Positions 39,053 to 54,586 of a stretch of DNA of 64,000 nucleotides are shown here, in pieces; the first letter of the stretch is position 1; each line of letters opens with the position of its first letter. Source of the stretch: Collinsella aerofaciens (GTDB lineage Bacteria; Actinomycetota; Coriobacteriia; Coriobacteriales; Coriobacteriaceae); NCBI RefSeq assembly GCF_015548375.1, contig NZ_JADMWW010000002.1:62001-126000 (forward strand). The letters are read 5' to 3'. The notes below the pieces were generated by a model that did not search any database, was not told the origin of the DNA, and saw only the letters and a program-made list of their open reading frames with translations. The position numbers were made by a program, and so were the translations under genes.

Positions 39053-39430
39053 TTATTTAGCCTTGGGGCGCTTAGCACCGTACTTGGAACGGGCCTGCAT
39101 ACGGTTCTGGACCGGAGCAGCGTCGTAGGCGCCACGGATGACGTGATAACGGACACCAGGGAGGTCACGGACACGACCGCCGCGGACGAGCACGATGGAG
39201 TGCTCCTGCAGGTTGTGGCCCTCACCCGGGATGTAAGCAGTAACTTCGATGCCGTTGACAAGGCGAACACGGGCAACCTTACGAAGAGCCGAGTTCGGCT
39301 TCTTGGGGCTCGTGGTGAAGACGCGGGTGCACACGCCGCGCTTCTGGGAGTTGTGCTGCAGAGCAGCGTTCTTGGACTTCTTGGGCACGGAACGACGGCC
39401 CTGGCGAACCAGCTGGTTAATAGTAGGCAA
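39053..39430 (-). CDS. rpsL: 30S ribosomal protein S12 (uS12)
   Basis: 125 residues. The decoding-site loops [13 protein letters not shown] and [13 protein letters not shown] carry the wild-type lysines, so no streptomycin-resistance change is seen in this protein. First gene of the operon, with its own promoter at 39524-39552. Confidence 0.98.
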   Translation of the reverse strand: MPTINQLVRQGRRSVPKKSKNAALQHNSQKRGVCTRVFTTSPKKPNSALRKVARVRLVNGIEVTAYIPGEGHNLQEHSIVLVRGGRVRDLPGVRYHVIRGAYDAAPVQNRMQARSKYGAKRPKAK

Positions 39431-39523
39431 AGCGTACTCCTTCTCGAATGATTCCAGCTTTCTGTAAAGTGCAACGGCTTGAATCGAGGGGTCAGCATCC
39501 CCCTACGAAACACGCAGTTCGAT

Positions 39524-39552
39524 AGGATACGTGGCGTTAGCTGTGCCGTCAA
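39524..39552 (-). promoter_or_regulatory. Probable promoter of the rpsL operon
   Basis: TTGACG (39547-39552) and TATCCT (39524-39529) on the minus strand with a 17-nt spacer, about 95 nt before the rpsL start. The shared block GGATACGCCCG lies just upstream (39553-39576). Confidence 0.65.
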
Positions 39553-39576
39553 CAGACCACGCCGCCGGGCGTATCC
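39553..39576 (-). promoter_or_regulatory. Shared r-protein leader block, rpsL copy
   Basis: Minus-strand GGATACGCCCGG followed by CGTG. It matches the rplC and rplB blocks in the CGGGCGTRTCC half, but the GTATAC half has diverged. Here it directly abuts the -35 element. Confidence 0.45.
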
Positions 39577-39635
39577 CAAAATGAGCATATTTCCGCAAAG
39601 CCTACACAAAAGGAATCCCCTTCTGTGCGCGGGGG

Positions 39636-39776
39636 CGGATTCCCGGTCCGGGCGGCCCGCTGTTTAAGTTTGCTGCTCTACAGTCCTGCGCAAGACGGAA
39701 AGCACATTAAGTGCTTTCCTTTGCGTGCGGAACTCGCGACAAACTTAAACAGCGGGCCGCCCGGACCGGGAATCCG
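39636..39776 (-). repeat. Conserved-core long inverted-repeat element, copy 2 (upstream of rpsL)
   Basis: Perfect 37-bp arms (39636-39672 and 39740-39776) enclose a 67-nt core that differs from copy 1 at only a few positions. The hairpin is GGAAAGCAC-ATTAA-GTGCTTTCC, a compensatory G:C to A:T exchange relative to copy 1; the inner helix is CGCAA/TTGCG instead of CACGA/TCGTG. Same orientation relative to the r-protein operon as the other copies. Confidence 0.85.
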
Positions 39777-39798
39777 ATGTGCTCGTCGGGGCAACGTT

Positions 39799-39834
39799 AC
39801 CTGCCAAAAAGGGACAGGTTTATTTTGATCGGTT
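39799..39834. repeat. GGGACAGG-core palindrome, copy 6 (degraded arms)
   Basis: ACCTGCCAAAAAGGGACAGG followed by TTTATTTTGATCGGTT. The arms pair only partly (CCAAAA / TTTTG). It is closely related to the better-preserved copy at 41593-41629. Confidence 0.5.
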
Positions 39835-39913
39835 TTATCTGGGGAAACGTCGCGCTCCAGCGGTAATCTGCTCTCATCTGTCGCATGGAAATCGGCGGCG
39901 TTTCCATTTAACG

Positions 39914-39949
39914 CAAAAGAGGCCGCTTCCCCTAGTAGAAAGCGGCCTC
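39914..39949 (-). terminator. Terminator of the anti-sigma-like gene
   Basis: Stem GAGGCCGCTT / AAGCGGCCTC followed by TTTTG on the minus strand, directly past the stop at 39955. Confidence 0.82.
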
Positions 39950-39954
39950 AGACC

Positions 39955-41031
39955 TTACGAATAGACGATGGTAAAGGGTACTTTTGTTTCGGTCTCCCCT
40001 GTTGACGTGCACCTCGTGCCCTCAAGCGTTACTGAGACCACTTGTTCGACATCAATCAACTTCGTTGGCACCCAGATGTTCTCTCCGCTATTGCGCCCAT
40101 AAGAAAAATATAAGTTGAACACCCCTGCGTCGTCATCTTCGATAATCTGCTCCGATCCATCCTTGTAGCTGACGGTCAGCTTATTATCAACTGCTTCATA
40201 GCCCAAATCATCGATGTGCGTCTGGATGGAAAACGGGCTAATCTCAAGAGGCGAGTCACCGGAGCGGAGTTCCTTTGTATCGACGTACGCTCCAATATTG
40301 AACTCGGGTGTCGACGCCTCAAACCGCCTCGCACTCTCACCTTCACCCTCGGTCCAGTGGATATTCCAGGTGACCGCATGTTGCAAATCTCGCTCGCGAT
40401 CCATAGCGGCAAAGTACATCGTGCCATTAATAACAGTATCGCTTGATGTGTCCTTATCAATTGTGCTGCGTGTGTCAGGCCATTCCTCGCCGAACTTCAT
40501 ATCGGGCGTGCCGATGCCCTGTTCTTCTTCACCATAGAGAACAAGTTCGCCAATCTCTGCTGCTGGCTTGTAGTAGTTAACTCCATTTGGATTGGACAAC
40601 GTAAACGTCACGGCTCCGCAGCCGTTTTGGTCGATTGCCATCTCATGGATATCAAGCGTATAGCCGTTACCCTCGACGGACAGATTAACCTTCTGGACTG
40701 TGCCCCCCAGGCTTTGGGGCGCAATGCCGTCACCAAACTCTCTGGTGTAGGTGTATTTAGCCCCCGATGAGCCGCCGTTGGTCCAGGTAATGGAATCCCC
40801 ATTGCCGTGGTTTCCCCAGGCTGAGGCAAAATAGCTGGAATTGATAACGGCGTAGGCGACCCCTCCGGTCGCCAACACTCCGGCGAGACATCCGATTACG
40901 GCAACATAGAGAGACTTCGCGTGGCCCTTTCGATGAAGCGGCTCACCCGCAGCGGTATTTAGGACGCGATCTGCAAGATCACTATCGGCTTGGATGGACT
41001 CGAAGGCCTGCTTGATTTGATTGGATTTCAC
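39955..41031 (-). CDS. Membrane-anchored extracytoplasmic protein, probable anti-sigma factor
   Basis: 358 residues. A soluble, charged N-terminus (about 1-38) is followed by one membrane helix (LYVAVIGCLAGVLATGGVAYAVI, cut here as LYVAVIGCLAGVLATG, about residues 41-65) and a secreted domain of about 290 residues rich in Ser/Thr/Asp/Glu. I do not recognise the outer domain beyond a loose likeness to DUF4179-type proteins. It overlaps the ECF sigma gene by 50 bp, the usual arrangement for a sigma/anti-sigma pair; the N-terminus would bind the sigma factor. No zinc-type HxxxCxxC motif is seen, so it is not a ZAS protein. Lower GC and different codon use than the r-protein neighbours. Confidence 0.65.
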   Translation of the reverse strand: MKSNQIKQAFESIQADSDLADRVLNTAAGEPLHRKGHAKSLYVAVIGCLAGVLATGGVAYAVINSSYFASAWGNHGNGDSITWTNGGSSGAKYTYTREFGDGIAPQSLGGTVQKVNLSVEGNGYTLDIHEMAIDQNGCGAVTFTLSNPNGVNYYKPAAEIGELVLYGEEEQGIGTPDMKFGEEWPDTRSTIDKDTSSDTVINGTMYFAAMDRERDLQHAVTWNIHWTEGEGESARRFEASTPEFNIGAYVDTKELRSGDSPLEISPFSIQTHIDDLGYEAVDNKLTVSYKDGSEQIIEDDDAGVFNLYFSYGRNSGENIWVPTKLIDVEQVVSVTLEGTRCTSTGETETKVPFTIVYS

Positions 41032-41500
41032 GGTCGCCCTCCTCTAGGATGAACTTGAGCTTCGACCTGCCGCGAGCCAAACGCGTTCGAACGGTCGCGG
41101 CTGGTACATGCAACAACTCGGCAATCTCTGAGGTCGAAAAGCCCAGATAGTAATAGAGCACGATGGGAACGCGGAATCGTTCCGGAAGTCGCATGACGTC
41201 TGACAGGACCGCTTTGGTCTCATCCTGCACCGCCGAAAGCGAATCGGCCAGGTTCTCAATATCCTCCACACGCCTCCATGGCTTTCGAAAGAGCGATTTA
41301 CATTCATTGATCGTGACCCGGATAAGCCAGCGGCGAAGATGTTCCCAACTTTCAAAGTGTCCATCGCTTTTAAGCAACTTAAGAAAGACATCCTGGGCAA
41401 TATCGTCGGCATCGGCACGATCGCGCAGGTACGTCAATGCGATTCGAAACACGACATCACGGTGATCCTCGACCGCCTGTCTAAATGCTTGTTCTTCCAT
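40982..41500 (-). CDS. ECF-type RNA polymerase sigma factor
   Basis: 172 residues from ATG 41500 (GGGAGG five bases upstream; an in-frame GTG six bases earlier is less likely). Region 2: VVFRIALTYLRDRADADDIAQDVFLKLL. Region 4: LPERFRVPIVLYYYLGFSTSEIAELLHVPAATVRTRLARGR. (Both are split at natural turns; each visible part is shorter than the full match.) No sigma-1.1 or sigma-3 domain. A promoter of ECF type precedes it, suggesting autoregulation. The regulon and signal are unknown. Confidence 0.9.
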   Translation of the reverse strand: MEEQAFRQAVEDHRDVVFRIALTYLRDRADADDIAQDVFLKLLKSDGHFESWEHLRRWLIRVTINECKSLFRKPWRRVEDIENLADSLSAVQDETKAVLSDVMRLPERFRVPIVLYYYLGFSTSEIAELLHVPAATVRTRLARGRSKLKFILEEGDREIQSNQAGLRVHPSR

Positions 41501-41548
41501 AATCACCTCCCGGTGACGTTAATGATTCTTGCTGAGGCCCTCACCATA

Positions 41549-41577
41549 GATACGCTTTGACCGAACGAAATGTTTCA
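41549..41577 (-). promoter_or_regulatory. ECF-type promoter of the sigma factor gene
   Basis: TGAAAC (41572-41577) and CGTATC (41549-41554) on the minus strand with a 17-nt spacer, about 50 nt before the sigma start. This fits the classic ECF pattern (AAC at -35, CGTA at -10) and predicts self-activation. Confidence 0.7.
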
Positions 41578-41592
41578 AATTCAAGCAGGAAT

Positions 41593-41629
41593 AACCTACC
41601 AAAATAAACCTATCCCCTTTTGGCAGGTT
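41593..41629. repeat. GGGACAGG-core palindrome, copy 7
   Basis: Arms AACCTACCAAAA / TTTTGGCAGGTT (11 of 12 pairs) enclose TAAACCTATCCCC, i.e. GGGGATAGG on the minus strand. It lies between the sigma-factor promoter and the rpoC terminator. Confidence 0.65.
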
Positions 41630-41637
41630 TTCTTCAA

Positions 41638-41676
41638 CAAAAAAGACCCGCTTCCCTGTTGGGAAACGGGTCTTTG
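41638..41676 (-). terminator. Terminator after rpoC
   Basis: Minus-strand stem AAAGACCCG(TTTCCC) / (GGGAA)GCGGGTCTTT followed by TTTTTG, 26 bp past the rpoC stop. Confidence 0.88.
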
Positions 41677-41701
41677 GAAGGACGGTTAACGTACTTGGAA
41701 A

Positions 41702-46177
<4,476 letters not shown>

Positions 46178-46183
46178 AGTCAA

Positions 46184-49675
<3,492 letters not shown>

Positions 49676-49748
49676 CAGGTTTTTCCTCCTTCACGGAAAT
49701 GCTCGGTGGGTTGGCGAGGCATAGCTTCGCCAGTTATCGCAACCTAAT

Positions 49749-49776
49749 AGTTTATCAGGTACCGACCGTTGGGCAA
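49749..49776 (-). promoter_or_regulatory. Probable promoter of rpoBC
   Basis: TTGCCC (49771-49776) and TAAACT (49749-49754) on the minus strand with a 16-nt spacer, about 75 nt before rpoB. The gap to galU is 287 bp and contains no gene. Confidence 0.5.
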
Positions 49777-49860
49777 GAAAAGCCTTGACGCGATTGAGTT
49801 TTTGGAGTAGCAAAGTTTTTCGACAGAAAACACGCAGGTAGATGTATGTGTATCGAACAT

Positions 49861-49885
49861 CTGTTCATATATTTTCTGTGAACAG
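49861..49885. promoter_or_regulatory. Inverted repeat upstream of rpoB
   Basis: CTGTTCA (49861-49867) and TGAACAG (49879-49885), 11-nt spacer, in the AT-rich rpoB upstream region. It could be an operator; the bound protein is unknown. Confidence 0.35.
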
Positions 49886-49911
49886 AGAGCCGGCAATCGC
49901 AGCTCTTATAA

Positions 49912-49942
49912 AAAACGGGCGCGAACCGAGGTCCGCGCCCGT
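49912..49942 (-). terminator. Terminator after galU
   Basis: Stem ACGGGCGCG / CGCGCCCGT, flanked by TTTTTT on the minus strand, just past the galU stop at 49963. Confidence 0.88.
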
Positions 49943-49962
49943 AAATGTCGATGCCCGAAGGC

Positions 49963-50871
49963 TTACTTGCGCATCAATCCGCCGCGCTCGTCGATGGCAT
50001 CCCAGAAGGCATCGGCAAAGCGGGGGTCGCTTGCGGCCATGAGGGCGTTGGTGGCCATCCAGCCAGAGGGAGTGCCGGTGTCGTAGCCCGACAGCGGGTC
50101 AATGACGACGGCATACATGGCCTCGCGGTCGAGCGAACGGGCCATGGCGTCGGTGAGCTGGATCTCGCCGCCCTTGCCGGCCTGCTGATCTGCCAGCAGG
50201 TCCATGACCAGCGGGCTCAGCAGGTAGCGACCGACGATGTACAGATTGGACGGAGCCGCCTCGGGAGCGGGCTTCTCGACCAGACCGCCGATACGCCAGA
50301 CAGCGCCCGGCTCTGCATCGGCAACGTCCTCGGCGCCCTCGAGCGAACCGACGCGCTCGCCGGCGATAACGCCGTAGCGGCTGACTTCCTCGGGCGAGCA
50401 AGCAGCGACGGCGATAACCGAAGCGCCACCGTGCTCCTTGGAAACGGCGAGCATCTTGTCGCAGATGTCGCGGTTAGGCACAACGTAGTCGCCCAGAAGA
50501 ACCAGGAAGTTCTCCCCTGTCACGGCGTCGGCAGCAGAGCGGATAGCATGGCCGAGGCCCTTGGGCTCGTACTGATAACGGAAGTCGACCGGCATACCGC
50601 CAGCGTGGGCGACGGCATCGGCATAGGCGTTCTTGCCGCGCTCGCGCAGCAGGTTCTCGAGCGAGCGATCGGGCTGGAAGTAGTTCAGCAGCTCGGGCTT
50701 GCCGGGAGAAGTAACGATGATGGCATCGTCGACCTCCTCGGGGTCGAGCGCCTCCTCAACGACATGCTGAATGACGGGCTTGTCGAGCACCGGCAGCATC
50801 TCTTTGGGCGTGCACTTAGTGCCAGGCAGAAAACGCGTGCCAAGACCGGCGGCGGGGATGATTGCCTTCAT
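49963..50871 (-). CDS. galU: UTP--glucose-1-phosphate uridylyltransferase
   Basis: 302 residues from ATG 50871 (MKAIIPAAGLGTRFLPGTK), preceded by AAAGGA. The nucleotide-binding signature, the active-site lysine region TPKEMLPVLDKP and GDYVVPN are present. It makes UDP-glucose for envelope polysaccharide and galactose use. Single gene inserted between rplL and rpoB, with its own promoter and terminator. Confidence 0.94.
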   Translation of the reverse strand: MKAIIPAAGLGTRFLPGTKCTPKEMLPVLDKPVIQHVVEEALDPEEVDDAIIVTSPGKPELLNYFQPDRSLENLLRERGKNAYADAVAHAGGMPVDFRYQYEPKGLGHAIRSAADAVTGENFLVLLGDYVVPNRDICDKMLAVSKEHGGASVIAVAACSPEEVSRYGVIAGERVGSLEGAEDVADAEPGAVWRIGGLVEKPAPEAAPSNLYIVGRYLLSPLVMDLLADQQAGKGGEIQLTDAMARSLDREAMYAVVIDPLSGYDTGTPSGWMATNALMAASDPRFADAFWDAIDERGGLMRK

Positions 50872-50967
50872 GTTATTCAAAGATCCTTTCGCAGGCGCAA
50901 AAGCGCCCCATGCGTGCGGCACACAGCCGCAGACCAAATTGCGATACCTAAGCATCTTACCGCTGGA

Positions 50968-50995
50968 ACTATATGTCGCTACAAGGCAGAGACAA
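50968..50995 (-). promoter_or_regulatory. Probable promoter of galU
   Basis: TTGTCT (50990-50995) and TATAGT (50968-50973) on the minus strand, 16-nt spacer, about 97 nt before the galU start. The rest of the 252-bp gap to the rplL terminator shows no gene; a small GGCGC..GCGCC hairpin lies near 50896. Confidence 0.55.
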
Positions 50996-51123
50996 TTCTT
51001 CAGCAGGTCAACGCAAATTATTGCTCGAATGGTGCAATTTTATTGCCCAACGGCAGGGCGCCCGATACGACGCAAATCACAGAACATGGCAGTTTGAGCA
51101 ACCGATGTCGAGGGACCGAAAAA

Positions 51124-51159
51124 CAAAAAAGACGGGGCTCGCAATGCGAACCCCGTCTG
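51124..51159 (-). terminator. Terminator after rplL
   Basis: Stem AGACGGGGCTCGC / GCGAACCCCGTCT with TTTTTTG on the minus strand, about 27 bp past the rplL stop. It separates rplJL from galU-rpoBC. Confidence 0.9.
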
Positions 51160-51185
51160 CAAAGAAATCTGGCGAGAAAGCCTGA

Positions 51186-51563
51186 TTACTTGAGGGTGAC
51201 AGCAGCGCCAGCAGCCTCGAGCTTCTCCTTGGCAGCCTCGGCGTCCTCCTTCTTGGCACCCTCGAGAACAGCCTTGGGAGCGCCCTCGACGACCTCCTTG
51301 GCCTCCTTCAGGCCAAGGTTGGTGAGCTCACGGACGGCCTTGATGACCTGGATCTTGTTGTCGCCGAAGCCCTCGAGCACGACGTCAAACTCGGTCTTCT
51401 CCTCGGCCTCAGCAGCGCCAGCAGCGGGAGCGGCGACAACAGCGGCAGGAGCAGCGGCGGAAACGCCGAAGGTGTCCTCGATAGCCTTGACGAGCTCGGA
51501 AGCCTCGAGAAGGGTCATTTCCTTAAGAGCATCGATGATCTCATCGGTGGTAAGCTTAGCCAT
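51186..51563 (-). CDS. rplL: 50S ribosomal protein L7/L12 (bL12)
   Basis: 125 residues from ATG 51563; the longer frame adds 11 residues without a ribosome site. N-terminal dimer domain, Ala/Pro hinge (about residues 38-55) and C-terminal factor-binding domain with [20 protein letters not shown]. It recruits translation GTPases. Confidence 0.98.
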   Translation of the reverse strand: MAKLTTDEIIDALKEMTLLEASELVKAIEDTFGVSAAAPAAVVAAPAAGAAEAEEKTEFDVVLEGFGDNKIQVIKAVRELTNLGLKEAKEVVEGAPKAVLEGAKKEDAEAAKEKLEAAGAAVTLK

Positions 51564-51665
51564 TTCTAAGTCCTTTCGGTTTCCGTGCGGATGCACGGAG
51601 ATCAGTTAAAACACGGCGCGAATGCGCCAGGGGTGCGGCGTTGCCGCCGCGGGTGAAAACAGCGA

Positions 51666-52187
51666 CTAGGCTGCCTTCTGCTCGGAGACCTGCTGGATCG
51701 AACGAGCGAGACCAGAGGAAACGCCGTTGACGCAGACAGCGATGTCGCGAGCGAAACCGGAGATGAGACCGGCGATCTGGCCGAGAAGCTGATCCTTGGT
51801 GGGCAGCTCGGCGATAGCCTTAACATCATCAGCGGAAACGGCCTTGCCGTCGGAGATACCGCCCTTGATCTCAAGGACGCCCTTGGACTTAGCGGAGAAG
51901 TCCTTAAGGGCCTTAGCGGCCTCGACCGGCTCGGTCTCGTAGAACACATAAGCGACGGGGCCGGCGAGAATCTCGTCGATCTCGGGCTGCTCCTGGTTCT
52001 TGAGGGCGATCTTGACCAGGTTGTTCTTGTAGACCTTCATCTCGGCGCCGCACTCGCGAAGCTGATGACGCAGCTCCTGAGCCTGCTTAACCGTCAGACC
52101 GTTGTAGTTGACGACGAACAGACCGGCGTTCTCGGCGATACGGGACTCGATCTCTGCAACCTTGTCGATTTTGTACTGCTGGGGCAT
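51666..52187 (-). CDS. rplJ: 50S ribosomal protein L10 (uL10)
   Basis: 173 residues with VVNYNGLTVKQAQELRHQLR near the N-terminus. It anchors the L7/L12 stalk. GGAGG lies 8 nt before ATG 52187. rplKA, which usually precede rplJ, are absent. The leader carries an attenuator. Confidence 0.97.
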   Translation of the reverse strand: MPQQYKIDKVAEIESRIAENAGLFVVNYNGLTVKQAQELRHQLRECGAEMKVYKNNLVKIALKNQEQPEIDEILAGPVAYVFYETEPVEAAKALKDFSAKSKGVLEIKGGISDGKAVSADDVKAIAELPTKDQLLGQIAGLISGFARDIAVCVNGVSSGLARSIQQVSEQKAA

Positions 52188-52237
52188 GAATTACACCTCC
52201 TCGAATTCTTTCCGGGCACGGTCCGCCACAAGGACGT

Positions 52238-52289
52238 GACGGGGGCATGTCCAAAAAGAAAGCCCCCGCGCTGCATGAGCGACGGGGGC
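52238..52289 (-). promoter_or_regulatory. L10 leader attenuator
   Basis: In the rplJ leader, GCCCCCGTC + GCT loops back on AGCG + CGGGGGC, followed by TTTCTTTTT (52252-52289): an intrinsic terminator between promoter and gene. The 9-mer GACGGGGGC (plus strand) occurs twice, at 52238-52246 and 52281-52289, so the strand at 52262-52268 can pair with either copy. Two exclusive structures are therefore possible, as in known L10 leaders where L10 binding favours termination. The L10 site itself was not identified. Confidence 0.7.
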
Positions 52290-52403
52290 GAGAAGACATA
52301 TCTACTCGACCACCTCGGCTGGCGGGAAGTCCCATTAAGCTCGCGGGTAAGACCCGTTTGCGCCGGCTGTCTCTGGCAGCGGATTCGTGCGTGAACCGAA
52401 AGT

Positions 52404-52432
52404 ATTATGGCGGGGACCCCGGCGTCGGTCAA
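52404..52432 (-). promoter_or_regulatory. Probable promoter of rplJL
   Basis: TTGACC (52427-52432) and CATAAT (52404-52409) on the minus strand with a 17-nt spacer. The transcript would carry a leader of about 210 nt containing the attenuator. Confidence 0.72.
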
Positions 52433-52465
52433 CGGAAAACCGGGCTGCACACAATTCCACCATCC

Positions 52466-52599
52466 GGCCGCACCGCCGAAGGCCAGGCGCAAGGTTTTCG
52501 CTCGGTCAGGTCCTGGGCTCGCACGAAGAGCACATTAAGTGCTCTTCGGCTCGTGGGGAATCTACGAAAACCTTGCGCCTGGCCTTCGGCGGCGCGGCC
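52466..52599 (-). repeat. Conserved-core long inverted-repeat element, copy 3 (upstream of rplJ)
   Basis: 35-nt arms (52466-52500 and 52565-52599), one mismatch, enclose a 64-nt core with hairpin GAAGAGCAC-ATTAA-GTGCTCTTC and flanking GTCCTG and TCGTG-GGAA blocks shared with copies 1 and 2. It begins 34 bp upstream of the rplJ -35 box. The outer arms are unrelated to those of the other copies. Confidence 0.82.
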
Positions 52600-52692
52600 C
52601 GCGGTGACTTTGGGGCAGCCCGGTTTCCCGTTGGCCGGCGCCCCCACGCATAATCCTTATGTCGGTGGGCTGATGTGTTGCGTCCCTGATGG

Positions 52693-53829
52693 CTATAGGG
52701 TTGAGACGAAGGTGGACAGGCGGTGGAGGCCTTCGTCCAGGTTTTCGTCGGAGACGCAGTAGCTTAGGCGGATGTGGCCTTCGGTGCCGAAGCAGTTTCC
52801 AGGGACTAGGGCTACGTTTGCCTCTTTGATGGCTTTGATGCAGAAGTCCTCACTTGTTAGGCCGAACTTTTTGATGCTCGGGAAAGTGTAGAAGGCTCCT
52901 GCGGGCTCTACTGCGTCGAGGCCCATGGCGTTTAAGGCTGCGAGTACACGTTCGCGACGAGCTCGGTAGACTTTGAGCATGGGGGTTGGGTCGACGGTCA
53001 GGGCTCGGGCTGCGGCGTCCATTTCGAAGGAGACGGCACTCGATACTAAGTATTGGTGAGCCTTGGCGATCTCGGCGATGACGGGTGCCGCTGCCGCGAG
53101 CCAGCCCAGGCGCCAGCCGGTCATGGACCAGGGCTTGGAGAAGCTCTCGATGATGACCGTCTGTTCACGCAGCTCCGGGTGACGCTGGGCAAAGCGCTCG
53201 TAGCCATCCACATAAACCAGGCGGTTGTATACGTCGTCGCAGACCACGTAGATGCCCGCCTGCTCTGCCACGCGCGCCACGGCGTCGAGCGAAGCCGCGT
53301 TGAGGATGCAACCCGTAGGATTGTTGGGCGAGCAGATGACGATGGCCTTGGTCGCCGGCGTCACGCAAGCACGAAGCGCATCCTCGTCAATCTGGAATTG
53401 CGCGGGCTCCGTATCCAAAAAGACTGCTTTGGCGTGGTTGGCCACGACGATGCTCTCGTACAGGCCAAAGGCCGGCGTGGGAATAATGACCTCGTCGCCG
53501 GGGTTGAGCATAGCCATGAATGTTGCCGACAGGGCCTCGGTCGCGCCGTCGGTCAGAATGACCTCGTCCGCCGAAAACGTAAGGCCCGCATCCCCCATGT
53601 AGGCAGATAACGCCTCACGCAGGGCGGGGCGACCGTTGTTGGGCGGATAGTGCGTGTCACCGCGGTCCAGTGCGGCGGTCACCTCGGCGCTAATCACATC
53701 GGGCGTGGGAAAATCGGGCTCGCCAAGCGCAAGCGCGATGCACCCCGGGTGCTGGGCGGCGAGCGCGTTGATCCGGCGGATACCGGAGGGCTTGAGCGTG
53801 GCAAGCGAGGTATTCATGGGCAGTCGCAT
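52693..53829 (-). CDS. Class I/II aminotransferase (aspartate/aromatic type)
   Basis: 378 residues from ATG 53829 with AAAGGA upstream. PLP lysine in SFSKPWSMTGWRLGW (about residue 236), SPNNPTGC and the Arg-containing IRLSYC at the end. The sequence fits PatA/AspC-like fold-type I aminotransferases; donor and acceptor cannot be fixed. Stand-alone gene followed by the copy 3 element. Confidence 0.88.
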   Translation of the reverse strand: MRLPMNTSLATLKPSGIRRINALAAQHPGCIALALGEPDFPTPDVISAEVTAALDRGDTHYPPNNGRPALREALSAYMGDAGLTFSADEVILTDGATEALSATFMAMLNPGDEVIIPTPAFGLYESIVVANHAKAVFLDTEPAQFQIDEDALRACVTPATKAIVICSPNNPTGCILNAASLDAVARVAEQAGIYVVCDDVYNRLVYVDGYERFAQRHPELREQTVIIESFSKPWSMTGWRLGWLAAAAPVIAEIAKAHQYLVSSAVSFEMDAAARALTVDPTPMLKVYRARRERVLAALNAMGLDAVEPAGAFYTFPSIKKFGLTSEDFCIKAIKEANVALVPGNCFGTEGHIRLSYCVSDENLDEGLHRLSTFVSTL

Positions 53830-53922
53830 GGCGTTCCTTTCGTAAGGGTTGCACTAGGATAGCGCGGCAGGGCGCCGCCAGACGGTGTAACCTAAACGGA
53901 AACGAGCCGGAAAGGAGATGGC

Positions 53923-54585
53923 ATGGAGACGACCGCGCGTGGCGACGTACCAAAGACACTGCAAACCATTGCGTATATCAGTATTCCCAATAGCGCCGAT
54001 CTTGATTTTTTGCTCTGGGACCTGCAGGATGCCATCGCCGCCTATGCCCGGTTTTCCGGCACCGTACTCCCCCACCCGGTTGACTTGAAGGCGGATAATG
54101 CCGACGGCGTTGCCGATGGCATCGTGCTGGCCATTGAAGATATGGCTGACGATGAGACGTTGACTGCTATCGAGCAGGCGCTTGAGCGCTTTGGCAGTAC
54201 GGGAACGCGTGTCTATGCCGTGATCCGAGCCGCACGACAGGGCGCTGAGCAGGCGCGTGGTGCCGCCGTTCGCCTGCACAAGGCATGTGAGCGCCATGAC
54301 CAATTGTGGTGTGGCGGCGTTGCCATTTGCGCTGGCAGCGGCATTGCGGCGCTTCGCCATTCCCCACGCATGGGCCTCTTGCGCCGACCATTTTCGGAAG
54401 CGATGGATAAGCTTGTGGGCGCTGTGCGCATGGGCTGCTCCGTCGAGCATGCACAGCGACTTGGCGGCGGCAATGCCGGTAGCGTCGATGCCGACGGCAT
54501 GGTGCGCGCCAGGCCCGCGCTGCCCACACCGATCTGGCATGCCATCATGAAACGCCTCGGCACCCATGCTCAATCAAGGATCTAG
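53923..54585 (+). CDS. Conserved hypothetical protein, possible flavodoxin-like fold
   Basis: 220 residues; ATG 53923 follows AAAGGAG. No motif I can name. There are two acidic alpha/beta-like stretches (LDFLLWDLQDAIAAYARF; DDETLTAIEQALERFGS), a central VYAVIRAARQGAEQARGAA and a GVAICAGSGIAALRHSP segment. It looks cytoplasmic with no membrane helix. Its stop is one base from the stop of the convergent glycosylase gene. A flavin or nucleotide-binding role is possible but unproven. Confidence 0.6.
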   Translation: METTARGDVPKTLQTIAYISIPNSADLDFLLWDLQDAIAAYARFSGTVLPHPVDLKADNADGVADGIVLAIEDMADDETLTAIEQALERFGSTGTRVYAVIRAARQGAEQARGAAVRLHKACERHDQLWCGGVAICAGSGIAALRHSPRMGLLRRPFSEAMDKLVGAVRMGCSVEHAQRLGGGNAGSVDADGMVRARPALPTPIWHAIMKRLGTHAQSRI

Positions 54586-54586
54586 A

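Noticed and set aside
49854..49867. LexA (SOS) box CGAAC-N4-GTTCA before rpoB
   Set aside because: One mismatch from consensus, expected by chance in 64 kb, and rpoB is not an SOS gene.
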